DNA of 64,000 bases from Odoribacter sp. Z80 (GCF_009935865.1 NZ_QWEL01000001.1:362905-426904), one strand, 5' to 3'; counted from the stretch's first letter, positions 37,107 through 46,792 are shown. Numbers and translations: made by a program. The notes: generated by a model not told the origin, from the sequence alone.

Positions 37107-37909
37107 AGGTAAGCTCCGCCAACTAAAACCATCCCCATGATAAACATTCCCACAATAATACTCTGGACGGAAATACGGCGGCTTCCTTTTAACTGAGAAT
37201 TAGGAATCAATTCGTTTAAAGCCGTTGCTACCAGCAAACCGGCAAGAAAAGCTTTCAGGATTCCGCTTAATACCGGTGTGGAATATTTCAATATAAAAAA
37301 ATAAGACACAACAGCACCTATCGGTTCAAAAAGAGAAGCAAGTATACTATAATACACGGCTTTACGCCGTTCCATCGTAGTATTGATCTTATTAAACAAA
37401 GCCCCGATAGTCATCCCTTCAGGAAAATTATGTACAATAATTGATATCACCAACGGAACAGCCACCAAAGGAGTTGCCAGATAAGACAAAAAAGTAGCCA
37501 ATCCCTCTACAAAGCTATGTGCAGTAATGGTCAGCACCACCAGAATAGCAACCCGGCGGTAATGCAACATCGACTCATCATACTGCCGTTTTTCCTGCCT
37601 TTTCCAGATATAGACCAAATATCCCAAAGGATACAACAACACGATACCTACAAAAAACCAGCAAGTCGTAAGCAATTTTGTTTCTCTGTACGAAAGACGG
37701 GAAGAAAGTATACTTACAGCATCAGGCATCAGTTTCATAAATGCGGTATAAAGCATAATCCCAGCCGCAAATCCTAATATTACAGCCAACGTACTTTGAT
37801 TAACCCGCCTGAAATACAACGAGGTTATCGCTCCTAAAAAAGTCGATACGGAAGCTATTGAAGTGATGATAAAACCAAACCAGATATCGGACGAGGTAAG
37901 CTCTCCCAT
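37103..37909 (-). CDS. ZIP-family metal transporter
   Basis: Inner-membrane importer of zinc or related divalent metals, 268 residues with about eight transmembrane helices. The metal-site motifs of helices IV and V are HSFVEGLATF and HNFPEGMTIGALF. The ZupT-like arrangement includes a hydrophilic, basic loop (KRQEKRQYDESMLHYRR) after helix III. It lies 19 bases after the Omp85-like gene, at the end of the patatin operon. Metal specificity cannot be read. Confidence 0.9.
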   Translation of the reverse strand: MGELTSSDIWFGFIITSIASVSTFLGAITSLYFRRVNQSTLAVILGFAAGIMLYTAFMKLMPDAVSILSSRLSYRETKLLTTCWFFVGIVLLYPLGYLVYIWKRQEKRQYDESMLHYRRVAILVVLTITAHSFVEGLATFLSYLATPLVAVPLVISIIVHNFPEGMTIGALFNKINTTMERRKAVYYSILASLFEPIGAVVSYFFILKYSTPVLSGILKAFLAGLLVATALNELIPNSQLKGSRRISVQSIIVGMFIMGMVLVGGAYL

Positions 37910-37928
37910 AAATCAATCCATTTATTTT

Positions 37929-39914
37929 CTATTCATACCGTATCACCTGTGGTTTTGTTACATGGTAATTATAAAAACCGCCTCTTCTTCGCCCGGACAA
38001 TATCGCCTGAATATTTCTGCCATCTTCGGGTATAGTCGGATAGAAAGTAAAACGGAAAGTCAGATTCTTTAACACGACATTATCATTTCTCAAATTCAAA
38101 GCCACACCGATTCCCCAGTAGGATTTACTCTGGGCGATATGCCTATCCTCATCAGCTATGACACTCCAATCGACAAAAGAAGAAACAGAGGTCCTGAACC
38201 CTTTCTTGATATAGGGCAGGAAAAAGGTAGTGGCTAAAGAGACTGACAATTTTTGGTTCCCCCGCAAAGTATCTGAAGAAAAACCCCGGATATCTGCCTC
38301 CTCTATATACAAATAATCCCCGGGAGAACGTCGGATTCCCCGCATATAATGCACATCATTGTAAAAACGAAACCTGAAACTCCCCCAATCACAAAGGTCG
38401 CTGATATGCATACCTCCTATACTGAACGTTCCCCTTTCAAACCCGTTTTTTCCGATATAAGACCCCAAAGCCGCCTCTATACCATACAATCGTTCTGTCA
38501 CTCTGTTAAAATGCGAATACCGGCCTTCCAATCCCAGATAACCGTAATTGGCAAATTCACTTTTTTCAAAACCATGAATAGCACTCAAATAAAGACCGGT
38601 CGGAATATCTTCCGTACGACCGAAATCATAAATCAGATTAGCCTTATAATATTTGATTTTAGTGTAAGTGAGAGCCCCGAAATAATCCAGGCGGTTATAA
38701 TACAGATGATTGGTATCATCTGTCACAACGGGCCTGTTATTAAATAAAGTCGTAAAAAAACGGGCTGTCCAATAGAGGTTTTGATTATAACTATAACGGA
38801 CAGGCAATAAAAAAGATTTTCCCAACCACACATCCTGATAATGATAATTAAATAATTCTTCCAAACGATTCATATTCCGGTCAGGCAAATCATTCGAATA
38901 ATAAACCCGACCCGCCGCCACCCCGCCGGCCCATTTCATCCGGGAGGTCAGAAATTCCCTGTCCACACTCACAAAAATCTTTTTTTCCCGATAATCATTC
39001 TGATAATATCCCCAGACATCAATATGAGATCCCCAGATACTATTCACCCGGTACTCCAGAATATTTCCCCACTTCTTTTCTTTCGTTCCGCGATAACTGA
39101 ACTCGTAATTCAGCACATGGCCCAATTTCAGAAAGTTCTTGTTTTCAAGCCCCAACTCAAACGAATTCAGGAAATTGGATTCTATCGAAGCCCCCCAGGA
39201 CAACTGGTCTTTACATATCAGAACAATATTCACGGAATTCGTATCCGAAGCAACCTCCGAAATCATAAAATTGGCATCATCTATATAATCCAGATGACGT
39301 AATAAAATTTCGTTTTGCACCAGCTCAAAAGGCCTCAATAACATCCCCGGCTTAATAGTCAGTTGTTTCCGGATAACCCCCTCAGCCGTCCGCATATGGG
39401 TTTTATTAGCCAGTGTCTTCAACCAACCCATATCCTCTTCGGAATAAGTCGTATCATAAACACTTGTACCGTAGGGCGGCAACACCTTTATTGAAATATC
39501 ATGGATTCGTTTGCCGACATAATGCCGGAAGCGCTGTTCACTGTTCTCTGTCCTCATCACATTGACACGCCCGGGCCGGGGATTTACAAACACCAGCTTA
39601 TACAATTCCTTGGTCCATTTCGCCCGATAGGCAAAATCTTTTATTTTAGTATATTCATACCTCAGACTATCTCTGATCAGGCTATCCGGCAAATATACCA
39701 AAGGAATTTTTTGACGAAAAGTCAGGGGATAAAGTTTGGGGAAAACGGTATCTTTCTCCGTATAAGAATGCAATATCATTTCCTCCTTCTTTTCTAAAGA
39801 ATCGGTCTGCAAGGAATCCCTGACAACAGAATCCGCCACCGCCAAACTCCAGGTCAGAGCCCACAATCTCCCGGCTACAAACAGTATAATGATTAATATC
39901 GTGATTCTCTTCAT
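37929..39914 (-). CDS. Omp85-like outer-membrane beta-barrel protein with POTRA-like segment
   Basis: A 661-residue exported protein (signal peptide about 1-19). A region near 165-240 (VIRKQLTIKPGMLLRPFELVQNEIL...) has the alternating pattern of a POTRA domain. From about 245 to the end it is rich in alternating aromatic strands (DVWGYYQNDYREKKIFVSVDREF, YNYHVTKPQVIRYE) as expected for a 16-strand barrel. I infer an Omp85/BamA-superfamily member; the substrate is unknown. The two neighbours upstream are ApbE and a patatin-BamA fusion, so this operon encodes two Omp85-type barrels. Confidence 0.65.
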   Translation of the reverse strand: MKRITILIIILFVAGRLWALTWSLAVADSVVRDSLQTDSLEKKEEMILHSYTEKDTVFPKLYPLTFRQKIPLVYLPDSLIRDSLRYEYTKIKDFAYRAKWTKELYKLVFVNPRPGRVNVMRTENSEQRFRHYVGKRIHDISIKVLPPYGTSVYDTTYSEEDMGWLKTLANKTHMRTAEGVIRKQLTIKPGMLLRPFELVQNEILLRHLDYIDDANFMISEVASDTNSVNIVLICKDQLSWGASIESNFLNSFELGLENKNFLKLGHVLNYEFSYRGTKEKKWGNILEYRVNSIWGSHIDVWGYYQNDYREKKIFVSVDREFLTSRMKWAGGVAAGRVYYSNDLPDRNMNRLEELFNYHYQDVWLGKSFLLPVRYSYNQNLYWTARFFTTLFNNRPVVTDDTNHLYYNRLDYFGALTYTKIKYYKANLIYDFGRTEDIPTGLYLSAIHGFEKSEFANYGYLGLEGRYSHFNRVTERLYGIEAALGSYIGKNGFERGTFSIGGMHISDLCDWGSFRFRFYNDVHYMRGIRRSPGDYLYIEEADIRGFSSDTLRGNQKLSVSLATTFFLPYIKKGFRTSVSSFVDWSVIADEDRHIAQSKSYWGIGVALNLRNDNVVLKNLTFRFTFYPTIPEDGRNIQAILSGRRRGGFYNYHVTKPQVIRYE

Positions 39915-39948
39915 AGTTCTTCACCCTTGCCTCCGGCACATTTCTCTC

Positions 39949-40950
39949 CTAATCCGCCCCTTCCATGAGCTTCTTCATTCCTTCCGACATCCATGTCTTC
40001 AGTTTTCCCTCTTCCTCATAAATCAAATAACCTTCCATCCCAGGAGTCCGTTCTATAATAGCCTGCGATTTTTTCAATCCCAGCACCATAAAAGCTGTAG
40101 CATAAGCATCAGCTTCCATACACTCCCTGGCATAGACGGAAGCACCTAACACTTCGGTCTGAACAGGGAAACCGGTCTTAGGATTTATAGTATGGGCATA
40201 TTTTTTCCCTTCATGAACATAAAAATTCCGGTAATTTCCGGAAGTAGCCAAAGCCCCGGCCGTTATTTCCACAATAGCCTGCAATGGACGGTCAGAAACA
40301 ACGTTCCCCTCTTCAGGACGATCGATGCCTATCCGCCAGGCCCTCCCTTTGCTGCTTTTTCCCTTTACCCTCACCTCTCCACCTATTTCAACCATATAAT
40401 CCTCTATCCCTTTACAATCAAAAAATTCCGCTACCACATCCACACCCAATCCTTTGGCGATAGAACTCGCATCCAACTGCATCCCCGGACAGGCTTTCAG
40501 TAACTTGCCATCCACGACCTCCAATTTTTCCATCCCCACCAAAGGCAGTAAAGAATCAATCCGAGCGGAATCCGGAAAAGTAAAATTTTCCACTCCAAAT
40601 CCCCAGGCATTTACCAAAGGAGCAATCGTAATATCAAAAGCACCTTCTGTTGCTCGGTTTACTTTTACAGCCTGATCGAACATCCTGCGAAATAACATGT
40701 CAGTGCTGTCACTTTCACTACGGTTTAGCCGGGCAATCACAGAACGGGAATTGAACATAGATAAAGACTCATTCACTTTCTCCATCTCCTGCCTCACAAC
40801 CTGCCCTAAATCCTCCTGGGAAGCATAAGATATATGAAAAAAAGTACCGTATATTTTCCCTTCGGTATATCTATACGTCACCGCTTTCTTACACCCCATA
40901 CCTCCCAACAACACCCCCAGCACAATACAACTAAAAATATATTTTTTCAT
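39949..40950 (-). CDS. apbE: FAD:protein FMN transferase (ApbE), lipoprotein
   Basis: Attaches FMN covalently to Thr residues of exported flavoproteins such as the Na+-NQR and Rnf subunits. 333 residues, with a lipobox ending at C20 (LLGGMGC). Family motifs: KIYGTFFHISY near the N-terminus, QLDASSIAKGLGVD, VEIGGEVRVKG, HTINPKTGFPV and the metal-binding ADAYATAFMVLG. No Nqr or Rnf gene is in the window, so the target is elsewhere. It is 12 bases after the patatin gene. Confidence 0.94.
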   Translation of the reverse strand: MKKYIFSCIVLGVLLGGMGCKKAVTYRYTEGKIYGTFFHISYASQEDLGQVVRQEMEKVNESLSMFNSRSVIARLNRSESDSTDMLFRRMFDQAVKVNRATEGAFDITIAPLVNAWGFGVENFTFPDSARIDSLLPLVGMEKLEVVDGKLLKACPGMQLDASSIAKGLGVDVVAEFFDCKGIEDYMVEIGGEVRVKGKSSKGRAWRIGIDRPEEGNVVSDRPLQAIVEITAGALATSGNYRNFYVHEGKKYAHTINPKTGFPVQTEVLGASVYARECMEADAYATAFMVLGLKKSQAIIERTPGMEGYLIYEEEGKLKTWMSEGMKKLMEGAD

Positions 40951-40962
40951 AATCGTACATCA

Positions 40963-43167
40963 TTAAAAATAATACCCCAAATTAAAATAAACGCCAAACT
41001 TAGTATCCCAATCCGACAGACCAAATGTCACACTGATAGGTCCGATAATACTATTGTATGCATAGCCGGCACCCCCGCCCCAGATATTATTTCCTTCTTT
41101 CAGAATATCCCAGAAATTTTCAGACTGACGGGCATAATTTCCGGTTAAAATTACATAATGGCGGGCTCCCAGACGATAACGCAAAGCCAAACGTCCGACC
41201 AACAACGAATTGTCAAACAACTCCAGATGACGGAGGCCATAAAAAGGCAACTGCTGACTAAAATATCTGCCCGCCATCTCTCCTCCCATGCAATTCAAAT
41301 AAGGAGCAGGCACATGACGGCCGATTAAAACCCGGCCGTAAACAGCAGGCATCAGATATACCCGCCGGGTCAGACGCACAGCAGGTTCAAAATCAACCAT
41401 CAGAGCAGAAAAAGGAGTCCTGCCTTCATAATTCACCATATTATCAGTATACAAGGAGTATTCCGCTTTAAAAGATACTCCCTTATCCGGATAATACTTT
41501 TTATCGTAAGTATCAAAATGAGCCGAAGCATAATAACTGATAAAGCCCTTGGAAGAAATACGGTCCGGCAGATAATCGGAATTATAAAGATTAGACATCA
41601 GACGAAAATACTCATACCGCAAGCCAATCAAAAATTTAAAATTCCGCAAATAAATATCCGACATGCTTAAATCCGCCCGGTGATAGGAAAAAGTCAGATT
41701 ATCCACCTTTACTCCCCGTTCATATAAATTAATGTCATTGTATTTATACATATAAGAAAGGCCCACCTTCCTCAGAAAGGTATTCCCGAAAGAATACTCC
41801 ACCAAAGCATAAGGATTCTTATTCAAACGGCCGGTTAAAGAAAGACGGGAACCTCTCAGTGTTCTGTGGGAAAGAGTTGTATTGAGCAAAATCGAAGCCA
41901 TCTCTTCCGAATCAAAACGAAAACCCAGATTCAGGGAACTGGCCGGTTTTTCCTTCAATTTCAAAGTCAGGTCATACAAGTCATCCCCGTTCAAAACATA
42001 ACTGACATGCGAAAAAGCACCGGTCCCATACAAAAAAGCAATGGCCCGGTGCAAATCTTTCAAGGTAATCGTTGAAAACTCCCGAATACCGATTTGCCTG
42101 CGAACCCACCGCTCATCAGTTTCTTTTATCCCTTCGATAAAGATAGTACCGAGACGGAGTGTATCCGTTCTTAAAAAAGGATTCTCGATATGAGGAGAAG
42201 CACTCTCATCTTCCTCTAACCCGATTTGTTTTTTCAATTCCATTATTTTATCCCAATTGGCCCGGGCCACCCGTTCTCCACGAAGAATCATGGAGTCAAT
42301 TGCTTCGGGAGTAAAACTCGCAGCGGAATATCCTTTTAAATCCGGGTTCATATATAAATTTACACTCTCCCGGTTTTTATTATAACTCCGCATTCCCATA
42401 AAAGAAGTCAACTGGTCTACAATTCCCATAATAGAATTAAGCCCTTCCATTCCTTTTAATCCCATACTCAAATCCACCCCGATAGTAATTTCAGCTCCCA
42501 TATCCTTTGCCACATCCACCGGAAAATTGTTGGAAATACCACCATCCACCAAAACCATCGAATCCAGAATAACCGGAGCAAACGCCCCGGGAATGGCCAT
42601 ACTGGCCCGCATAGCCAATGGCAGGCTACCGCTTTTCAGAACTACTTCTTTGCCGTTAACCATATTGGCGGCAACACAAGCATAAGAAATAGGTAAATCT
42701 TTAAACGCTATTGAATCATGATAGCCGATCGTCAGCTCAGAAAATAAATTATAAATATTCTGCCCGCTCACAAAACCAGCCGGCACAGTCAAACCTTTTC
42801 CCTGAGCCAAAGGCAAAGAAATCAGATATTTCCCATTGATCTCTTTTTCCGAGAAAGGAAGGTTATCCCGGTATACTCTATCACTCAGTAAAAAAGGCCA
42901 GTTCTGAACCCGTACCATACTATCCAGCGCCCTGGCATTATACCCCACTGCATACAACCCTCCGACAATAGCCCCCATGCTGGTACCCGAAATATAGTCA
43001 ATAGGAATACCGGCTTCTTCCAATACTTTCAGAACCCCGATATGAGCAACCCCCTTTGCACCTCCTCCACTCAAAACCAGTCCGACCTTCTTGCGCTGAC
43101 CCAAACTGTCAGAACCGATCAGGAAGAAAAAAACAAGTAACAGAGTCCCGATATATTTCATAGTCAT
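40963..43167 (-). CDS. Patatin-like phospholipase fused to POTRA and Omp85 barrel
   Basis: A 734-residue type-Vd-like protein (the PlpD class). A signal peptide covers about 1-23. The patatin domain (about 26-310) has the oxyanion loop SGGGAKGVAHIG, nucleophile S63 in GTSMG, and the second dyad member D208 in VDGG. A single POTRA-like domain (about 337-410; TIFIEGIKETDERWVRRQIGI) leads into an Omp85 barrel ending YFNLGYYF, with a C-terminal aromatic residue. It probably displays or secretes a lipase at the outer membrane. An ATG two codons later is an alternative start. First gene of a four-gene run. Confidence 0.93.
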   Translation of the reverse strand: MTMKYIGTLLLVFFFLIGSDSLGQRKKVGLVLSGGGAKGVAHIGVLKVLEEAGIPIDYISGTSMGAIVGGLYAVGYNARALDSMVRVQNWPFLLSDRVYRDNLPFSEKEINGKYLISLPLAQGKGLTVPAGFVSGQNIYNLFSELTIGYHDSIAFKDLPISYACVAANMVNGKEVVLKSGSLPLAMRASMAIPGAFAPVILDSMVLVDGGISNNFPVDVAKDMGAEITIGVDLSMGLKGMEGLNSIMGIVDQLTSFMGMRSYNKNRESVNLYMNPDLKGYSAASFTPEAIDSMILRGERVARANWDKIMELKKQIGLEEDESASPHIENPFLRTDTLRLGTIFIEGIKETDERWVRRQIGIREFSTITLKDLHRAIAFLYGTGAFSHVSYVLNGDDLYDLTLKLKEKPASSLNLGFRFDSEEMASILLNTTLSHRTLRGSRLSLTGRLNKNPYALVEYSFGNTFLRKVGLSYMYKYNDINLYERGVKVDNLTFSYHRADLSMSDIYLRNFKFLIGLRYEYFRLMSNLYNSDYLPDRISSKGFISYYASAHFDTYDKKYYPDKGVSFKAEYSLYTDNMVNYEGRTPFSALMVDFEPAVRLTRRVYLMPAVYGRVLIGRHVPAPYLNCMGGEMAGRYFSQQLPFYGLRHLELFDNSLLVGRLALRYRLGARHYVILTGNYARQSENFWDILKEGNNIWGGGAGYAYNSIIGPISVTFGLSDWDTKFGVYFNLGYYF

Positions 43168-43199
43168 ATTTTAAATAAAACAACAGTTCTGAATAGGTA

Positions 43200-43207
43200 C
43201 AAATTTA
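43200..43207 (-). promoter_or_regulatory. -7 box of the patatin operon
   Basis: TAAATTTG on the minus strand, perfect consensus, 32 bases before the patatin-gene start. No clear -33. Confidence 0.5.
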
Positions 43208-43294
43208 TGAAAACATTTGTACATTCGGAAATCTTCCATTTTCGGAATCGGGAAAATTTCAGGTTGACGGATTTTTATTCCGGGCTTTTATTTT

Positions 43295-43302
43295 TATTTT
43301 TG
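43295..43302 (+). promoter_or_regulatory. -7 box of the response regulator-hydF operon
   Basis: TATTTTTG, perfect consensus, 22 bases before the ATG at 43325. No TTTG at the usual spacing; a TTG lies 28 bases upstream. Confidence 0.5.
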
Positions 43303-43324
43303 TAAATTTCATAAATGAATCCAA

Positions 43325-44476
43325 ATGGCTAAAATTCTTGTTATCGACGACGAACGCAGTATTCGCAACTCCATGAAAGACATCCTGTCTTTTGAAGGCC
43401 ACGAAGTCATACTGGCCGAAAACGGTATGGAAGGCTTGGTTGCCGTAAAATCCGATAAACCGGAAGTAGTGTTTTGCGACATTAAAATGCCGAAAATAGA
43501 AGGGATAGAGGTCCTGCAACGCATAAAAGAATTTACACCGGAGACGCCGGTCATCATGATTTCCGGACACGGTACGATAGAAACAGCCATAGAAGCCATC
43601 AAAAAAGGAGCCTACGATTTCATCGAAAAACCTTTGGACCTAAACCGGATATTAATTACCATAAAAAATGCAACGGACAAAAGTCAATTGCTTCAGGAAA
43701 CAAAATCCCTGAAAACAAAAGTCAGTAAAAAATATGAGATGATCGGTACCTCCCAGTCTTTGGAACACATCAGAATAATGATTGACAAAGTTGCCGTGTC
43801 AGATGCCCGTGTCCTGATTACCGGACCGAACGGATGCGGCAAGGAACTGGTAGCCCACCAACTGCACGAAAAAAGTAACCGCCACGACAAAGCCTTCATA
43901 GAAGTCAATTGTGCCGCCATTCCCTCCGAACTGATTGAAAGCGAATTATTCGGACATGAAAAAGGTTCTTTCACTTCCGCCATCAAACAAAAAAAAGGAA
44001 AATTCGAAATGGCATCCGGAGGAACACTTTTCCTGGATGAAATCGGCGACATGAGCCTCGAAGCCCAGGCCAAAGTCCTGCGGGCCCTCCAGGAAAACAA
44101 AATCAGCCGGATCGGAAGTGATACGGACATTAACGTAGACGTACGAGTCATTGCTGCTACAAATAAAAATCTGAAAGAAGAAATATCCAAAGGAAAATTC
44201 AGGGAAGACTTATACCACCGTTTAAGTGTGATTATCATTGAGGTCCCTTCTCTCAAAGACCGTCCCGAAGACATTCCGGAACTGGTAAAATATTTTCTGG
44301 AAACGATCTGCACGGACATGGGCATTGCCCGGAAAGAAATCACTCCGGAAGGCCTGGAGAGACTAAAAAGTTACGAATGGTCCGGGAATATCCGCGAATT
44401 GCGTAACGTCGTCGAACGCCTGATTATTTTAGGAAGTCCTGTCATTACTGAGGATGAAATAAATTTATACAAATAG
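43325..44476 (+). CDS. NtrC-type response regulator lacking a DNA-binding domain
   Basis: 383 residues: a receiver domain (about 1-120; acidic pair D8-D9, phosphoacceptor D52 in VVFCDIKMP, Lys in IEKPLD), then a sigma-54-activator AAA+ domain (about 140-365). Walker A is GPNGCGKE, Walker B is GGTLFLDEIGDM, and the sensor region includes SGNIRELRNVVERL. The sigma-54 contact loop reads GSFTSA instead of GAFTGA. The protein ends 14 or so residues after the AAA+ domain (ITEDEINLYK), so the usual Fis-type helix-turn-helix is absent. The stop codon looks genuine, since hydF starts one base later. No partner kinase is adjacent. Confidence 0.93.
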   Translation: MAKILVIDDERSIRNSMKDILSFEGHEVILAENGMEGLVAVKSDKPEVVFCDIKMPKIEGIEVLQRIKEFTPETPVIMISGHGTIETAIEAIKKGAYDFIEKPLDLNRILITIKNATDKSQLLQETKSLKTKVSKKYEMIGTSQSLEHIRIMIDKVAVSDARVLITGPNGCGKELVAHQLHEKSNRHDKAFIEVNCAAIPSELIESELFGHEKGSFTSAIKQKKGKFEMASGGTLFLDEIGDMSLEAQAKVLRALQENKISRIGSDTDINVDVRVIAATNKNLKEEISKGKFREDLYHRLSVIIIEVPSLKDRPEDIPELVKYFLETICTDMGIARKEITPEGLERLKSYEWSGNIRELRNVVERLIILGSPVITEDEINLYK

Positions 44477-44477
44477 C

Positions 44478-45659
44478 ATGGATAAAGTTCATATCGTCAT
44501 TACTGGCAGAAGGAATACAGGCAAAAGTTCTCTGGTCAATGCCATTCTGGGACAATCCAAAGCCATCGTGTCTGACACACCGGGAACGACCACCGACCCA
44601 GTCAAAAAAAGCTATGAAATTCCGGGAGTGGCTTCCGTTATATTTGTCGACACAGCCGGCATTGACGATAAGGGCACATTGGGAACCCTACGCATAGAAA
44701 AAACTCTTGAGGCAATACAACAGGCAGATGCAGGGATATTGGTTATTACTCACAACCGGTTCGGAAAATATGAAAAAGAGCTTATCCGGAAATTTCAAAC
44801 CGGCAAACAACCTTTTCTGATTGTACATAACCAATCGGACCTCCAGCCGCTCAGCACAGAACTTGAAAATTTTTTAACCACCCAATATAACGTTCCGGTC
44901 ATCCGTTTTTCCGCTTACGAATCCCGGTCTGACACATTAATTAAAGCCATCAGCCGGATAATTCCCGCCGCCGGACAAAAATCATTACTGAACGGCCTGA
45001 CTCAACCGGGGGATATGGTGATGTTGGTTACCCCCATTGATTCCGAGGCCCCTACAGGACGCCTCATCTTACCCCAGGTCCAGATGCTGAGAACCATCCT
45101 GGACCGGCAATGCATCAGCCTCGTGATGCAACCCCAACAAATAGAAAGCTATTTTACCCGTTCCTCCCTTCGGCCGGATCTGGTTATCACCGACAGCCAG
45201 GCTTTCAAAGAAGTCGCAGCCCTGATACCTCCAGAAATCCCTTTAACCAGCTTTAGCATAGTATTAGCTCACGGAAAAGGAAACTTTAAAAAATACCTTG
45301 AAGGTACCCCTGCCATTGACAAGCTCCGGGACGGAGACCGTATTCTTTTATTGGAATCCTGTTCCCATCATGTCTCCTGCGAAGACATCGGAAGGATAAA
45401 AATACCTGCTTTACTGCAAAGATATACCGGCAAACACCTGAACTTCGATTTCGTTGCCGGTTCCGGAACACCTCAATCCCCCTGGAGCGACTATACCCTG
45501 ATCATCCAATGCGGCGGTTGTATGATGACTACCCGGCAACTGCACTGCCTCCTCCAGCCTGCCATCAACGCCGGTATTCCCGTAAGCAATTATGGAATGA
45601 CACTCGCTTACATCCAAGGCATTTTTGAAAGAGTAACCGCCCCGTTCCGTAAAAAATAA
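44478..45659 (+). CDS. hydF: [FeFe]-hydrogenase maturation GTPase HydF
   Basis: Scaffold on which the 2Fe subcluster of [FeFe] hydrogenase is built before transfer to HydA. 393 residues. The N-terminal GTPase domain has G1 GRRNTGKSSL, G3 DTAGIDD and G4 HNQSD. The C-terminal cluster-binding residues are C295 (ESCSHH) and the C345-x-x-C348 pair (CGGCMMT), the standard HydF [4Fe-4S] pattern. HydE, HydG and the hydrogenase are not in the window. One base separates it from the response regulator, so both share a message. Confidence 0.95.
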   Translation: MDKVHIVITGRRNTGKSSLVNAILGQSKAIVSDTPGTTTDPVKKSYEIPGVASVIFVDTAGIDDKGTLGTLRIEKTLEAIQQADAGILVITHNRFGKYEKELIRKFQTGKQPFLIVHNQSDLQPLSTELENFLTTQYNVPVIRFSAYESRSDTLIKAISRIIPAAGQKSLLNGLTQPGDMVMLVTPIDSEAPTGRLILPQVQMLRTILDRQCISLVMQPQQIESYFTRSSLRPDLVITDSQAFKEVAALIPPEIPLTSFSIVLAHGKGNFKKYLEGTPAIDKLRDGDRILLLESCSHHVSCEDIGRIKIPALLQRYTGKHLNFDFVAGSGTPQSPWSDYTLIIQCGGCMMTTRQLHCLLQPAINAGIPVSNYGMTLAYIQGIFERVTAPFRKK

Positions 45660-45668
45660 CCCGGTTTA

Positions 45669-46628
45669 TTATTCCTCAAACCTTTTGAATCCCTGCCCCA
45701 GAATCTCTTTGGCATCTAAAATCATAGTAAAAGCATTCGGATCAATATGGGCTATTCCCTTTCGTAAGGTAGACAGCTCTTTCCGGTGAACCACAGTCAT
45801 AATCATTTCTTTTTCCACACGGTTCCACATACCGTTTACCGGAACAATAGAACCACCCCGATGCAGTTCAGACAAAATAAACTTCCTGATTTCCTCTGTC
45901 TTTTCAGAAACAATAAAAAAAGTTTTATCACTAGAATACCCTCCCAGAACAATATCAATCACCTTTCCCATGATAAAAATAGTTATCAAAGAATAAAAAG
46001 GCGTCTTCCAGTCCGGAAAAGCAATAAAACCCAGAATCACAATCACGGAATCCACCGTCATCTGCATCATCCCCAAAGGTTTTCGGGTCACTTTATGAAG
46101 AACGGAAGCCAACACATCAGTTCCCCCACTGGAGGAACGGGTTTTCAGTATCAAACCGGCACCCAGCCCTATGACTACCCCACCGAAAACACTGGCCAGC
46201 AATACTCCTTCCTTGGCAGCATCAGGATTGTCTATTCCCTCCGGCACCAATTGAAGCGGGTCTATGGCCAAAGCATGCGTATATCCGAATACATGCTCCA
46301 ACATCCAGGGCAATCCGTCCGCAAACATAGCCACCCACAGAAAACAAATAAAAGTTCTCAAACCAAAATGCTTGCCTAAAATCTTAATACTGATCAAACT
46401 CAAGGGCAAATTGAAACACAAAGCAGCCATACCGATCGGAAACCCCACTTTATGATTCAATATAGTCGATATACCATAAATTCCACCGGGTACAATCTTG
46501 TAAGGAGTCATAAAAAAAGTATACCCCGTAGCAATCACTAAAGAACCCAGAAAAAGAGTGGCATACGTCTGAAACCACTCGGCTGAAAATATCTTCTCCT
46601 TATAAAAAGAAACTTTCATAACATTCAT
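45669..46628 (-). CDS. YitT-family membrane protein
   Basis: About 319 residues: five to six transmembrane segments in the N-terminal UPF0750/YitT part (SLVIATGYTFFMTPYKIVPGGIYGI; GLGAGLILKTRSSSGGTDVLA), then a C-terminal cytosolic DUF2179 domain (about 235-319; DKTFFIVSEKTEEIRKFI). Function unknown. The frame is open for about 80 codons upstream, but that part looks untranslated and contains a perfect -7 box. The ATG at 46628 or three codons later (46619) fits the family. Convergent with hydF, 9 bases apart. Confidence 0.88.
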   Translation of the reverse strand: MNVMKVSFYKEKIFSAEWFQTYATLFLGSLVIATGYTFFMTPYKIVPGGIYGISTILNHKVGFPIGMAALCFNLPLSLISIKILGKHFGLRTFICFLWVAMFADGLPWMLEHVFGYTHALAIDPLQLVPEGIDNPDAAKEGVLLASVFGGVVIGLGAGLILKTRSSSGGTDVLASVLHKVTRKPLGMMQMTVDSVIVILGFIAFPDWKTPFYSLITIFIMGKVIDIVLGGYSSDKTFFIVSEKTEEIRKFILSELHRGGSIVPVNGMWNRVEKEMIMTVVHRKELSTLRKGIAHIDPNAFTMILDAKEILGQGFKRFEE

Positions 46629-46682
46629 GTCATTTATTTTAATAAACCCCGAAAGAGCAACATTTACCTCCGGATCAGCGTA

Positions 46683-46690
46683 CAAATATA
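46683..46690 (-). promoter_or_regulatory. -7 box of the yitT-like gene
   Basis: TATATTTG on the minus strand, perfect consensus, 54 bases before the chosen start. The nearest TTTG upstream leaves only a 14-base spacer. Confidence 0.45.
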
Positions 46691-46792
46691 CCACAACGTT
46701 TTCCCAAAAAACATGATTTTTGTCATAAAAACAAGTCCTTTTTCCGGCAATGATCTCTTCCACAAAATGCCTCTGGTTTGACAAAATAAAGT

